Shown: positions 36,337 through 45,551 of the stretch, piece by piece
Layout of the letters: each line of letters opens with the position of its first letter
Position numbering within the stretch: position 1 is the stretch's first letter
NCBI RefSeq assembly: GCF_036013525.1
Contig: NZ_CP107853.1
Coordinates: 9,796,001-9,860,000, forward strand
Reading direction: 5' to 3'
Source: Nonomuraea sp. NBC_00507
GTDB lineage: Bacteria; Actinomycetota; Actinomycetes; Streptosporangiales; Streptosporangiaceae
Length of the DNA stretch: 64,000 nt
Notes under the pieces: model-generated
Seen by the model: the letters and a program-made list of their open reading frames with translations, nothing else
Databases searched by the model: none
What the model was told of the DNA's origin: nothing
Position numbers and translations under genes: made by a program

Positions 36337-36483
36337 CGATGACGTTTCCCATCCTGATGTTCGGGCTGCCGGTGAGCCTATCGAGGACAGGCCTTACCGA
36401 GGTAATCAGCCGGAGCATCCCCGTTCAACCGCCCCTGTGGAGGAAGAATGAAAGAAGGATCCCGAATGGACGGGAGTTGTTCC

Positions 36484-37599
36484 ATGAAGATCGGCGTTCC
36501 TCTAGAAGTCAAGAACAGCGAATATCGGGTGGCGCTCACCCCTGCGGGGGTGAACGAACTGGTGCGCCACGACCATCAGGTCTACGTCGAGCGGGGGGCC
36601 GGCGATGGGTCGTCGATCCCCGACTCCTACTACGCCGCGGCAGGCGCCGTCATCGTGCCCACGGCCGACGAGGTGTGGGGCGCGAGCGACCTGATCATGA
36701 AGGTAAAGGAGCCGATGCCGGAGGAGTACCACCGGCTGCGCAAGGGGCAGGTGCTCTTCACGTATCTGCATCTGGCCGCTTCCCAAGCGTGCACGCGGGC
36801 GCTGCTCGACTCGGGCTGCACCGCGGTCGCGTACGAGACCGTGCAGACCCCGGACGGCGCGCTGCCGCTGCTCGCGCCCATGTCCGAGGTGGCGGGCCGG
36901 CTGGCGCCGCAGGTGGGGGCCTACCACCTGATGCGCTCGGCGGGCGGCAGGGGCGTGCTGATGGGCGGCGTCTCCGGCGTGCACGCGGCGCGCGTCGTGG
37001 TCATCGGGGCCGGCGTGTCCGGCATGAACGCCGCCGCCATCGCCCTCGGCATGCAGGCCGAGGTGCTGCTGCTCGACAAGAACATCGACAAGCTGCGCCA
37101 GGCGGACATGATCTACCAGGGGCACCTGCAGACGGTCGCCTCCAACATGCTGGAGATCGAGCGTGCGGTCCTGGAGGCGGACCTGGTCATCGGCGCGGTG
37201 CTGGTGCCCGGCGCCAAGGCGCCCGAGCTGGTGAGCAACGACCTGGTCAGCCGGATGAAGCCGGGCTCGGTGCTGGTGGACATCTCGATCGACCAGGGCG
37301 GCTGTTTCGCGGACTCGCGGCCGACCACGCACGGGGAGCCGACGTACCGGGTGCACGACTCGATCTTCTACTGTGTGGCCAACATGCCGGGGGCCGTGCC
37401 GCACACCTCGACGTTCGCGCTGACGAACGTCACGTTGCCGTACGCGCTGGCCATGGCCAACCTGGGCTGGCGGCAGGCCATGCGCGAGGACGCGGCGCTC
37501 GCGCTCGGTCTGAGCACCCACGAGGGCCATCTGACCAGCCAGCCCGTGGCCGAGGCGCACGGGCTGGAGTGGACGCCGTCGGAGGCGGTGCTGGGCTGA
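36484..37599 (+). CDS. ald: Alanine dehydrogenase
   Basis: Interconverts L-alanine with pyruvate and ammonia using NAD, serving alanine catabolism or NAD balance. At 371 residues it has the family length, with [20 protein letters not shown] at the start, Lys in LIMKVKEPM and His in [10 protein letters not shown] as catalytic residues, and the NAD fold [23 protein letters not shown] 36484 has GGGAG seven bases upstream; an ATG at 36448 with a strong GGAGGAAG would add 12 residues and may also be used. It stands alone on this strand. Confidence 0.95.
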   Translation: MKIGVPLEVKNSEYRVALTPAGVNELVRHDHQVYVERGAGDGSSIPDSYYAAAGAVIVPTADEVWGASDLIMKVKEPMPEEYHRLRKGQVLFTYLHLAASQACTRALLDSGCTAVAYETVQTPDGALPLLAPMSEVAGRLAPQVGAYHLMRSAGGRGVLMGGVSGVHAARVVVIGAGVSGMNAAAIALGMQAEVLLLDKNIDKLRQADMIYQGHLQTVASNMLEIERAVLEADLVIGAVLVPGAKAPELVSNDLVSRMKPGSVLVDISIDQGGCFADSRPTTHGEPTYRVHDSIFYCVANMPGAVPHTSTFALTNVTLPYALAMANLGWRQAMREDAALALGLSTHEGHLTSQPVAEAHGLEWTPSEAVLG

Positions 37600-37620
37600 C
37601 ACCCGGCACCGCGCGCTCCG

Positions 37621-38322
37621 CTACTGCTGGGACTGGCTCGGCGACGGGGAGGCGGTCGGCTGCTGCTGGCCCGTGGGCTCGGACGGCAGCGGAGCCTGGT
37701 CGGCCGTGGTCGTGATGGCGTCGGCGCCGCCGCACGTGGCGCCCGGCTCCGGCGTGTCAGCGCCGTTCTGGTAGCGCTTGATGAACGCCCCGAGCTTCGG
37801 GTCGTCCGGGCTGTTCAGCTTGAGCTGGTGACCCCACGATGACACGACGATCGGTGCGGATAGGTTGGGGAACGGGCTCATCAGCATGTATTCCTGGTTG
37901 CCCGTGGACGCGGCCACTTCCTTCAGCTTGTCGACCTGCGCCTTGGGCAGGTCGAGCCGGTAGGTGATCCAGGAGGCGCCGTGCTCCATCGAGTGCACGG
38001 CATGCTCTGGGTGGATCGGCTTGTCGTAGATCGCGCACTGCTGCCAGTAGTTGTTGTGCTCGCCACCCACCGGCGGGGTCTCCTTGTAAGAGACGGCGTT
38101 CCACACGTGCTGGCCGGCCTCGTACTTGTAGTTGGCCACGGCGTCCAGCGAGGTCTTCCGAGCCTGGTCGATCAGGTAATAGCCGACCACGCCGACGAGC
38201 AACACGATGATCAGTCCGCCCGTTCCCCACATGAGCAGCGCGGCGCGGCGTTGTTTGCGCTTCTGCTCGGCCCGCATCTGCTGCAGATGCTCGCGCCTTG
38301 CCTGCGCCTTCTCCTTCGTCAT
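37621..38322 (-). CDS. DUF3105 domain membrane protein
   Basis: 233 residues: a charged cytoplasmic N-terminus (KAQARREHLQQMRAEQKRKQ), one membrane helix (LIIVLLVGVVGYYLI), then the DUF3105 domain with the conserved histidines PPVGGEHNNYWQQCAIYDKP and HAVHSMEHGA, and a Gln/Ser/Pro tail. Function is not established; His-rich outer domains suggest metal binding. It is divergent from a DUF305 gene, a pairing seen in other actinomycetes. AAGGA precedes ATG 38322, and a structured element lies immediately upstream. Confidence 0.88.
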   Translation of the reverse strand: MTKEKAQARREHLQQMRAEQKRKQRRAALLMWGTGGLIIVLLVGVVGYYLIDQARKTSLDAVANYKYEAGQHVWNAVSYKETPPVGGEHNNYWQQCAIYDKPIHPEHAVHSMEHGASWITYRLDLPKAQVDKLKEVAASTGNQEYMLMSPFPNLSAPIVVSSWGHQLKLNSPDDPKLGAFIKRYQNGADTPEPGATCGGADAITTTADQAPLPSEPTGQQQPTASPSPSQSQQ

Positions 38323-38343
38323 CGGAAAATTCCTTCATGGATA

Positions 38344-38789
38344 CTTCGGCCCCTAGGCCGGAGGGGAAACGGACTCCCGCGTAGCGGGGCAGGGAAAGCC
38401 GCTTCGCCGTCCAGGCGAAACGGCGTCAAGGTGCGCCGTGCCGCCCTGCGGCGAGAAGGGCGCGGGGTGGCACGGAGGTACGGTCTCACGACCGCGTACG
38501 CCGCTTGCGCGGGTGACGCCCGTACGGCCAGGTGAGGCCGTGCGGGTCTCCCCTCGACCATGTTGTGCACTCCGCTGCCTGAAGGCGTCCGCGCCCCGTT
38601 TCGTCCCTGCTCCGGGGTTGTCTGCTGACGCGGATTCCAGGGTCCGCCGCTGAGGAAGCACGGCGGAGTGGATCTGCTGACGTGTGTCCAACATAGCCAC
38701 CAAGGTCACCTCCCTATGCGTGGTGGCTGGGTCTGGTCACTCCGGCCCGCCCCGGTTCAGCGGGGCAAGCCCCGGCGTTCAGGCCGGGG
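38344..38789 (-). ncRNA. Densely hairpinned element, possible IS200/IS605-IscB (omega/HEARO-like) RNA remnant
   Basis: The 597-base gap 38323-38919 holds no convincing protein but at least eight stable hairpins: 38344-38363, 38376-38388, 38398-38424 (11 bp), 38440-38452, 38481-38494, 38524-38541, 38643-38667, 38749-38766 and 38770-38789. On the minus strand 38481-38494 has a GUGA (GNRA) loop, and the one mismatch in 38398-38424 becomes a G-U pair, so the minus strand is the likelier RNA. End hairpins (CTCCGGCC...GGCCGAAG followed by TATCC; CCCCGGC...GCCGGGG) resemble IS605 ends. No transposase or nuclease gene is present. The family assignment is inference. Confidence 0.4.
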
Positions 38790-38919
38790 AGGGAGTAACC
38801 GTTCCTCCATAGGCGTACCAACAGGGGTCACCCTATGCCCTCCGGCCGTATGCGGAGAATAAGACCGGTGTAAGCGTGCGATCACGGGCGCGCGTGCAGG
38901 TGGGTACGCTGGACGAGCC

Positions 38920-39552
38920 ATGAAAAAGCCCGTCAGGAATCCACTCCTTGTCGTCTGCGGCGTGCTGGTGCTCGCCGCCGCCGCATTTCTGCTGTTCGGT
39001 CGAGCGGGCACGCCGGGCGACTCCTCGCCCGAGGCCGGATTCGCCCGCGACATGGCCGCGCACCACGCGCAGGCCGTGGACATGGCGTTCACGATCAGGG
39101 ACAAGGGTCCCGCCAAGGAGGTCAGGAATCTGGCCTTCGACATCATCAACACCCAGGCCAACCAGCGTGGCATGTTCCTCGGCTGGCTGCAGCAGTGGGA
39201 GCTGGACCAGGCGAGCGACCAGCGGCCGATGGCCTGGATGAGCGGCCACGGGCACGGCGGCGCCACGGTGGCGCCCGGCACCATGCCCGGCATGGCCACG
39301 CCCGAGGAGCTGACCAAGCTCAAGGAGGCGCAGGGCACACAGGCCGAGATCCTCTTCCTGCAGTTGATGATCCGCCATCACGAGGGCGGCGTGGAGATGG
39401 CCGAGGGCTTGCTCAAGCTGTCCACCCGGCCGGAGGTCGTCAGCATGGCGCAGAAGATCGTCCAGGGGCAGAGCGGCGAGATCAAGCTCATGACGGACAT
39501 GCTGCGCCAGCGTGGCGCCCAGCCTTATCCGTCGATACTCCAACCTCAGTGA
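38920..39552 (+). CDS. DUF305 domain protein
   Basis: 210 residues: N-terminal membrane anchor (PLLVVCGVLVLAAAAFLLF), then the DUF305 helical domain with two His/Met motifs, FARDMAAHHAQAVDMA and LMIRHHEGGVEMAEG, plus a Met/His-rich loop (SGHGHGGATVAPGTMPGMA). Members are outer-face proteins proposed to bind copper or other metals. It is divergent from the DUF3105 gene across the structured element. Its stop overlaps the start of the FAD oxidoreductase gene (GTGATGG, 39550-39554), so the two are coupled. Confidence 0.92.
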   Translation: MKKPVRNPLLVVCGVLVLAAAAFLLFGRAGTPGDSSPEAGFARDMAAHHAQAVDMAFTIRDKGPAKEVRNLAFDIINTQANQRGMFLGWLQQWELDQASDQRPMAWMSGHGHGGATVAPGTMPGMATPEELTKLKEAQGTQAEILFLQLMIRHHEGGVEMAEGLLKLSTRPEVVSMAQKIVQGQSGEIKLMTDMLRQRGAQPYPSILQPQ

Positions 39553-40994
39553 TGGACGCCGACGCGATCGTCGTCGGCTCCGGGCCCAACGGGCTGGTCG
39601 CCGCGGTCACGCTGGCCCGTGCCGGACGCAAGGTGCTGCTGCTGGAGGCGGCCGAGCGGTTCGGCGGCGGGCTGCGCTCCGGCGAGCTGACCCTGCCGGG
39701 ACGGGTGCACGACTTCGGGGCGACCGTCATGGCGATGGCGCTGGCCTCGCCGGCGTTCCGCCGGCTCGGCCTCGAAGGGGGCGAGTTTCGCAAGGGGGGC
39801 GAGTCCCTCAGGGGGGTCGAGTTCGTCCATCCCGCGGTGCCCGCGGCCCATCCGCTGGACGACCGTCCCGCCGTGCTCGTGCACCGCGACCCGCGCCGCA
39901 CCGCCGAGGCGCTCGGGCGGGACGCGGGCGCGTGGCTGGCCACCGCCGGCGCGGCGGCGCGAGCCGGATTCCCGCTGGTGGAGCTGCTGCTCGAGCCCTT
40001 GGGGCCATGGCACGTGCCGCCGCGGGCGTTCGCGCAGGCGGCCAGATTCGGGCTCGCGGGCGCGCTGCCGGCCACGACGTTCGCGCGGCGGGCCTTCCGC
40101 ACCGTGGAAGCGCGCGCGCTGATCGCGGGCATGGCCGCGCATGCCATGCTCGACCTGCGCTCCCCCATCACCGCCGGATACGGCCTGATGCTGGCGTCCC
40201 TGGCTCACCTGGTGGGCTGGCCGCTGGTGCGGGGCGGGTCCCAGGTGCTGGCCGACGCCCTCGTGGCCGAGCTCAGAGCGCTGGGTGGGGAGGCGGTCGC
40301 CGGGCACCGGGTGCGCCGCCTGGCCGAGCTGTCCGCGCCGACCGTGGTGCTCGACGTGACACCCCGGCAGCTCATCGCCATGGCCGACCTGCCTGCGGGC
40401 TACCGCCGGCGGCTCGAACGCTTCCGCTACGGGCCCGGGGTGTTCAAGGTGGACTGGGCGCTGGACGGGCCCGTGCCGTGGCGGGAACCGGCGGTGGCGG
40501 GCGCGGGCACGGTGCACCTGGGCGGGACGCTGGAGGAGATCGCGCTCAGCGAGGCGGAGACGGCGGCGGGGCGGCATTCGCCGCGTCCGTACGTGCTCCT
40601 CGTCCAGCCCTATGCGGCCGACCCGACCAGGGGCGGGCACACGCTCTGGGCGTACTGCCACGTTCCCAACGGGTCGGCGGTGGACATGACGGACGCCATC
40701 GAGACGCAGATCGAGCGGTTCGCGCCGGGGTTCCGTGACCGTGTGCTGGCCAGACACACGATGGGGCCGGCGGATTTGGAAGCGGCCAATCCGAACCTGG
40801 TGGGGGGCGACATCGGGGGCGGGCTGGCGAGCCTGACCCAGTTCCTCCGCCGCCCTGTGTGGTCCCCCGCCCCGTGGCGCACGCCGCTTCCCGGGGTGTT
40901 CCTGTGCTCGGCCTCAACGCCGCCGGGGGCCGGGGCGCACGGAATGGGCGGCTGGCAGGCTGCCCGCCTGGCCCTCCGCCCTCGCACACCGTGA
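39552..40994 (+). CDS. FAD-dependent oxidoreductase (phytoene-desaturase/PYROXD2-like)
   Basis: 480 residues. The N-terminal dinucleotide motif IVVGSGPNGLVAAVTLARAG and EAAERFGGGLRS, and the C-terminal SASTPPGAGAHGMGGWQAAR, are those of NAD(P)/FAD amine-oxidase/phytoene-desaturase-like proteins. No carotenoid genes are near, and the uncharacterised actinomycete members lack a known substrate. The ATG at 39552 overlaps the DUF305 stop. A long frame upstream in the same register overlaps DUF305 and is rejected as the start. Confidence 0.88.
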   Translation: MDADAIVVGSGPNGLVAAVTLARAGRKVLLLEAAERFGGGLRSGELTLPGRVHDFGATVMAMALASPAFRRLGLEGGEFRKGGESLRGVEFVHPAVPAAHPLDDRPAVLVHRDPRRTAEALGRDAGAWLATAGAAARAGFPLVELLLEPLGPWHVPPRAFAQAARFGLAGALPATTFARRAFRTVEARALIAGMAAHAMLDLRSPITAGYGLMLASLAHLVGWPLVRGGSQVLADALVAELRALGGEAVAGHRVRRLAELSAPTVVLDVTPRQLIAMADLPAGYRRRLERFRYGPGVFKVDWALDGPVPWREPAVAGAGTVHLGGTLEEIALSEAETAAGRHSPRPYVLLVQPYAADPTRGGHTLWAYCHVPNGSAVDMTDAIETQIERFAPGFRDRVLARHTMGPADLEAANPNLVGGDIGGGLASLTQFLRRPVWSPAPWRTPLPGVFLCSASTPPGAGAHGMGGWQAARLALRPRTP

Positions 40995-41169
40995 CGCTTC
41001 CCGGCCCCGGGTAGCGCGCACTCCGCCGGGTGCCGGGATCGCGCCCTCCCGCCGATTCCCCCACGCACGACACGCGGCGGCGCACCGCAAACAGCACCCC
41101 AGCCGCGCACGACACGCACCTAGGCACCCCGCGCCTTGCGCCGGTGCGGCGGGAGGTGCATAACACGAG

Positions 41170-41635
41170 ATGCGCGACAGATAGGTGCGCCAGGCCAGTT
41201 GCGCGGCCCAGGTGCGCCACGCGAGGTGCGCCACGCGGGGGTGCGCAACGCCAGGCGCGCCACACGAGAGTGCGCAAGGCGAGGTGCGGCACGCGAGCTG
41301 CGCCGCGCCAGTTGCGCGACACCAGTTGCGCGGCCCAGGTGCGCCACGCGAGGTGCGCCATGAGGGGTGCGCGGCGCGAGGTGGCCGGCGCCAGTTGCGC
41401 GATGCCAGCTGCGCGACAGCAGCTGAGCGACGCCAGGCGCGCGCCACGAGAGTGCGCAACGCCAGGCGCGCCACACGAGGATGCGCAAGGCGAGATGCGC
41501 CACACGAGGATGCGCGGCCCGAGCTGCGCGGCCCGAGCTGCGCGGCCCGAGCTGCGCGGCCCGAGCTGCGCGGCCCGAGCTATGCAGCGCGAGCTATGCA
41601 GCGCGAGCTATGCAGCGCGAGCCATGCGGCGCTCA
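41170..41635. repeat. 14-bp minisatellite, about 33 units
   Basis: The gap 40995-41673 between two convergent genes is mostly a head-to-tail array of a 14-base unit, consensus TGCGCRRCRCSAGN. The left part is diverged. 41521-41576 has four identical copies of GAGCTGCGCGGCCC, then 41577-41618 three of GAGCTATGCAGCGC. The unit is not a multiple of three and the frames through it read only low-complexity Cys/Ala/Arg strings. There are no spacers, so it is not CRISPR. The bases 40995-41169 hold nothing I recognise. Confidence 0.95.
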
Positions 41636-41673
41636 AGGCCGGGCGAGGCCAGCGCGAGCCGGGGCGGGTGGCG

Positions 41674-42732
41674 TCAGGAGCCGGCGGCCTGCATCTCCTC
41701 CGCGATGGCGGCGGCGAAGGCGTCCACGTCGGCCTCCGTCGTGTCGAAGGCGCACATCCACCGCACCTCCCCCGTCGCCTCGTTCCACGTGTAGAACCGG
41801 AACCGCTTCTGCAACCGCTCCGTCACGTCCCTGGGCAGAACGGCGAAGACGGCGTTGGCCTCCACGGGCCGGGGCAGCGTGACGCCGGGGATGTCGCGCA
41901 CGGCCTCGGCCAGGCGCCGCCCCATGGCGTTGGCCCGGCGCGCGTTCCGAAGCCACAGGTCCCCCGACAGCAGTGCCTCGAACTGGGCCGACACGAAGCG
42001 CATCTTCGACGACAGCTGCATGAACGTCTTGCGGATGTAGTCCACGCCGGTCGCGGCCGAGGGGTTCAGCACGACGACGGCCTCGCCGTACAGGAGCCCG
42101 ATCTTGGTGCCGCCGAAGGACAGCACGTCCACGCCGGCGTCCGTGGTGAGCGCCCGCATCGGCACGTCCAGCGCCGCCGCCGCGTTCGTCAGGCGGGAGC
42201 CGTCGAGGTGGACCAGCAGGCCGAGATCGTGGGCGTGCGCGCAGATCGCGGCGATCTCGCCGGGTGTGTAGAGGGTGCCCAGCTCAGTGGTGTTCGAGAT
42301 GGACACCACCCGTGGCTGGGCCCGGTGCACGTCGCCGAAGCCCCACGCCTGCCGGTCGATCAGCTCGGGCGTGAGCTTGCCGTCGGGCGTGGGGACGGTC
42401 AGGAGCTTGATGCCCCCGGCGACCTCCGGCGCGCCGCCCTCGTCGGTGTTGATGTGGGCGCTTTCGGCGCAGATGACCGCCTCCCAGTGCGCGGTCATGG
42501 CGCGCAGGGAGACGACGTTCGCGGCCGTGCCGTTGAAGACGGGCCACGCCTGCGCCTGCTCGCCGAAGTGCCGCCGGAAGACGTCCTGCAGAGCCTCGGT
42601 GTACACGTCGTCGCCGTAGGCGATCTGGTGGCCGCCGTTGGCGGTCGCGATGGCCTGGAGGATCTCGGGGTGCACGCCCGCGTAGTTGTCGCTGGCGAAC
42701 GCCTTGTGCTGGGGGTCGTGCCGGGGAATCAA
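41674..42732 (-). CDS. Low-specificity L-threonine aldolase-like enzyme
   Basis: 352 residues of the fold-type I PLP beta-eliminating lyase family: KAFASDNYAGVHPEILQAI at the start, AHINTDEGGAPE, LDGSRLTNAAAALD (PLP Asp), and the cofactor lysine in LSFGGTKIGLLYGEAV. The family splits threonine or allo-threonine to glycine and acetaldehyde. No ATG or GTG fits; a TTG at 42732 that overlaps the upstream stop (TTGA) is the best start and implies coupling to the SDR gene. It is the last gene of a three-gene operon (DUF6421, SDR, aldolase). Confidence 0.85.
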   Translation of the reverse strand: MIPRHDPQHKAFASDNYAGVHPEILQAIATANGGHQIAYGDDVYTEALQDVFRRHFGEQAQAWPVFNGTAANVVSLRAMTAHWEAVICAESAHINTDEGGAPEVAGGIKLLTVPTPDGKLTPELIDRQAWGFGDVHRAQPRVVSISNTTELGTLYTPGEIAAICAHAHDLGLLVHLDGSRLTNAAAALDVPMRALTTDAGVDVLSFGGTKIGLLYGEAVVVLNPSAATGVDYIRKTFMQLSSKMRFVSAQFEALLSGDLWLRNARRANAMGRRLAEAVRDIPGVTLPRPVEANAVFAVLPRDVTERLQKRFRFYTWNEATGEVRWMCAFDTTEADVDAFAAAIAEEMQAAGS

Positions 42733-43358
42733 GAAGTGAGGTCCAATCGGGTGCCGTTGAGCTCGGCGGCCGGGCGGTCGTACAGGCCGCCGATCGCCGC
42801 CGCGAGGTCGTTGACGTCGGTGAAACCGGGGAAGCGCCCGTCCGGTTTGGCGGCCCGCATGGCGTCGTTGACCAGGGCCTTGACGACGAGGATCACCGCT
42901 GCGCTGTCCGTGCCGGACAGGGCGTCGGCGAGCGACAGCGTCCACGCCTCCGCCGCCGCCTTGGCCGCCGAGTAAACGGCGCCACCGGCGGTCGGCCGCT
43001 CGGCCGCCTTGGCGGAGACGATCACGAAGCGACCGTTGTCGCTGCGGCGCAGCAGCGGCTCGAAGGCCAGCGACACGTGCTGGAGCGTACGGATCAGCAG
43101 GTCGTGCAGGACGTCCCAGTCCTCGAGGTCGGTCTCGGCGAACGTGCTCGCCCCGCGCCACCCGCCGACCAGATGCACCACGCCGTCCACCCGGCCGTGC
43201 TCGCGGTCGATCCGCTCCGCCAGGCTCTGTACGGCCGCGCGGTCGAGCAGGTCGACGTCGTCCTTGTCGACACCGATCACGGTGTGGCCATTTTTCCGGA
43301 AAAATCCGGAAACGGCCTCACCTGTGGGCCCTCCGGCCCCGGTAACCAGAATGATCAT
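42729..43358 (-). CDS. Short-chain dehydrogenase/reductase
   Basis: 209 residues with the SDR fold: IILVTGAGGPTGEAVSGFF (nucleotide loop), VDKDDVDLLD after strand 2, and VVHLVGGW in place of NNAG. Serine in FVIVSAKA and Tyr-x3-Lys in AVYSAAKAAAEAW are the catalytic residues. The oxidised substrate is unknown. The start overlaps the stop of DUF6421 by four bases, and its own stop overlaps the aldolase start, so all three genes are co-translated. Confidence 0.88.
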   Translation of the reverse strand: MIILVTGAGGPTGEAVSGFFRKNGHTVIGVDKDDVDLLDRAAVQSLAERIDREHGRVDGVVHLVGGWRGASTFAETDLEDWDVLHDLLIRTLQHVSLAFEPLLRRSDNGRFVIVSAKAAERPTAGGAVYSAAKAAAEAWTLSLADALSGTDSAAVILVVKALVNDAMRAAKPDGRFPGFTDVNDLAAAIGGLYDRPAAELNGTRLDLTS

Positions 43359-45481
43359 GCTCGGAGTCCCTTGGTCGATTCGACGACTTCGCCCAGCTTA
43401 CGGCGCAGCGCCTCGTAGAACATGCTCAGCGGGAACTCGTCCGGCAGCACCGCGTCCACCTTGGCCTTCTGCTCCTCGGGCAGCGCCTCGATCCCCTTGG
43501 CCCAGGTCGAGCCCGGGTGCGGCGCGACATAGGAGCTCACCAGCTCGTACGCCGCCAGCCAGTGCGCCAGTTTGGACCGGTCGATGCTGTCCCGGTAGAG
43601 CTTCTCCACCTCGCCCCGCAGGTCGGCCACCCCGTCCGCGACCCGCTCCCAGTCGATCGAGAGCCGGTTGTCGGTCCACCGCACGACATCGTTGCGGTGC
43701 AGGTAGGCGAAGAGCAGCTGCCCGCCGAGCCCGTCGTAGTTCCGCACCCGCTCCCCGCTGATCGGGAACCTGAACAGCCGGTCGAACAGGATCGCGTGCT
43801 GCACGTACCGGGCGTGCGGCACGCCCTGCCGCTCCAGCTCCACCGCCTCGCCGAACGCGGTCAGGTCGCAGCGCAGCTCCTCCAGCGAGTACAGCCAGTA
43901 GGGCATCCGCTGCTTGATCATGAACGGGTCGAACGGCAGGTCCCCGTGGCTGTGCGTGCGGTCGTGGACCAGGTCCCACAACACGAACGTGTCCTGCGCG
44001 AGCTGCTGCGAGTCCAGCAGCCTGGCGGCGTCCGGCGGCAGGTCCAGCTTGAGCGTCTGCGCGGCCGCCGCGGACACCCGCCTGAACCTGGCGGCCTCGC
44101 GGTCGGCGAAGATGCCGCCCCAGGTGAAGCGGGCCGGCGCCTGGCGCACCGCCACCGTCTCGGGGAACAACACGGCCGAGTGCGTGTCGTAACCGGAGGT
44201 GAAGTCCTCGAACGCGATCGGCACGAACATCGGGTTGTCGTAGCCGTTCGCCTCCAGCCTGGCCAGCCAGTCCGGCCAGATCGTCCGGATCCAGACGGCC
44301 TCCAGGTTGCGGTTGGTGTTGCCGTTCTGGGTGTACATGGGGAACACCACGACGTGCTCCAGACCGTCCACGCGCTGGGTGTCGGGGTGGAAGTGATCGA
44401 GCGAGTCGAGGAAGTCGGGCACGCCGAGTCCCTCGCCGGCCCACTTCGCCAGGTCATGGCGCACGGCCTCGAGGTACGCGGCATCGTGCGGGAAATATGG
44501 CGATATTTCGCTTACGTGGTCGGCGATCTCGCCTACCAGCGCCTTGGCGCGTTCCTTGGACTCCTCCGGCACCGAGCCGTCCTTGACCTGGAGCGGCCTG
44601 AGCTGCTCGACGGCGGCCTTGAGCCGGGCGAACAGGGCGGCCTTGGCCTCGTCGCGCGTCCCCGCCGCCCCGTCGCCCACCGGGACGCGGGCGGCCCAGG
44701 TGACCACGTTCGCCCAGAGCCTGCGGTGGTCGTAGTCGTCAATGGAGTCGTCGCCGAACAGGTCGGAGTCGGCGAACACGACCACGCGGCCCCGGCCGTG
44801 CCGTACGGCCACGGCCAGCGGCACACCGGCCGGATCGGCGGTGGGCGAGGTCGTGAACAACACGGTCGCCTCCGCCGCGGTGGCGCCCCCGACGGTCGCG
44901 GGCGCAGCGGACCCCGCGGCGGACCCGGCGGCGGGCGCGAGGGTCAGGACACCGGTCCGGTAGAAGCAGGCGGTCTTGACGCCCGCGAGCAGCCCGTCCG
45001 TGGTGGCGCGCGTGGCGAGCACCCAGGTGGCCACGTCCCGGTGCGCGTGCCTCGGGTCGCGCACGGTGGTGTGCTCCACCGCGACCCCGAACCGCCCGAG
45101 CAGCTCACGCACGTTGTTGCCGTACTTGTCCTGCTCTTCCTCGGCCAGCACCACCAGCCCGCCGCCCGCGGCCACGTACGCCTCGACGGCGTCCAACTCG
45201 GCAGCGGAGAACACCGGGGTGCCCTGCCCGGTGGTGCGCTCCCACCGCTCCCCCGAAGGGTGCGCGATCACCAGCACGTCCTGCTCGGCCAGGATCGCGG
45301 CGTCGAGCGGGCCCGACGAGTGCGCGACCACCGTGTGCCCAAGGTGCCGCAGCAGCCCGGCCGCGCGGGCATAGCTGTTGTCGTCGGGATGCGCAGGATT
45401 GATGGCCTCGGCCACCTCGCGCCGGATGGTCCACGACTCGTTGTGGGCTTCGTCGAACAACACTCGAGGGAACGCTCGCAT
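43355..45481 (-). CDS. DUF6421 protein
   Basis: 708 residues, cytoplasmic. Residues of about 1-250 resemble a class I glutamine-amidotransferase-like fold used as a binding domain (LFDEAHNESWTI, VLVIAHPSGE, EAYVAAGGGLVVLAEEEQDK). The rest (about 310-700) is the DUF6421 domain (VFPMYTQNGNTNRNLEAVWI, ALLDSQ region, FVLWDLVHDRTHSHGDLPFD). Its role is unknown. I recall a DUF6421-SDR-threonine aldolase order in other actinomycetes, which points to a shared pathway. AGGAG precedes ATG 45481, and an inverted repeat covers that ribosome site. Confidence 0.8.
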   Translation of the reverse strand: MRAFPRVLFDEAHNESWTIRREVAEAINPAHPDDNSYARAAGLLRHLGHTVVAHSSGPLDAAILAEQDVLVIAHPSGERWERTTGQGTPVFSAAELDAVEAYVAAGGGLVVLAEEEQDKYGNNVRELLGRFGVAVEHTTVRDPRHAHRDVATWVLATRATTDGLLAGVKTACFYRTGVLTLAPAAGSAAGSAAPATVGGATAAEATVLFTTSPTADPAGVPLAVAVRHGRGRVVVFADSDLFGDDSIDDYDHRRLWANVVTWAARVPVGDGAAGTRDEAKAALFARLKAAVEQLRPLQVKDGSVPEESKERAKALVGEIADHVSEISPYFPHDAAYLEAVRHDLAKWAGEGLGVPDFLDSLDHFHPDTQRVDGLEHVVVFPMYTQNGNTNRNLEAVWIRTIWPDWLARLEANGYDNPMFVPIAFEDFTSGYDTHSAVLFPETVAVRQAPARFTWGGIFADREAARFRRVSAAAAQTLKLDLPPDAARLLDSQQLAQDTFVLWDLVHDRTHSHGDLPFDPFMIKQRMPYWLYSLEELRCDLTAFGEAVELERQGVPHARYVQHAILFDRLFRFPISGERVRNYDGLGGQLLFAYLHRNDVVRWTDNRLSIDWERVADGVADLRGEVEKLYRDSIDRSKLAHWLAAYELVSSYVAPHPGSTWAKGIEALPEEQKAKVDAVLPDEFPLSMFYEALRRKLGEVVESTKGLRA

Positions 45482-45490
45482 GAAATATCT

Positions 45491-45514
45491 CCTGCATCTA
45501 CCGCCTTATGCAGG
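45491..45514 (-). promoter_or_regulatory. Inverted repeat overlapping the DUF6421 ribosome site
   Basis: CCTGCAT and ATGCAGG (7-base perfect arms, 10-base spacer) lie just before the DUF6421 start. On the transcribed strand the second arm ATGCAGG runs into AGGAG, the ribosome-binding site. TATATT lies a few bases further upstream as a possible -10 box. It could be a repressor operator or a hairpin that hides the ribosome site. Confidence 0.5.
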
Positions 45515-45551
45515 AAAATATACACATAACTACCGCATGCCTCGCCAAACC

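Noticed and set aside
38353..38709. 118-codon minus-strand frame in the structured element
   Set aside because: Its codons follow the hairpin arms, it resembles no protein and is Arg/Ser/Pro/Gly-rich; RNA structure explains the bases better.
41170..41640. Long open frames through the minisatellite and a possible CRISPR array
   Set aside because: The 14-bp unit rotates through all frames and gives low-complexity strings; there are no unique spacers or cas genes.
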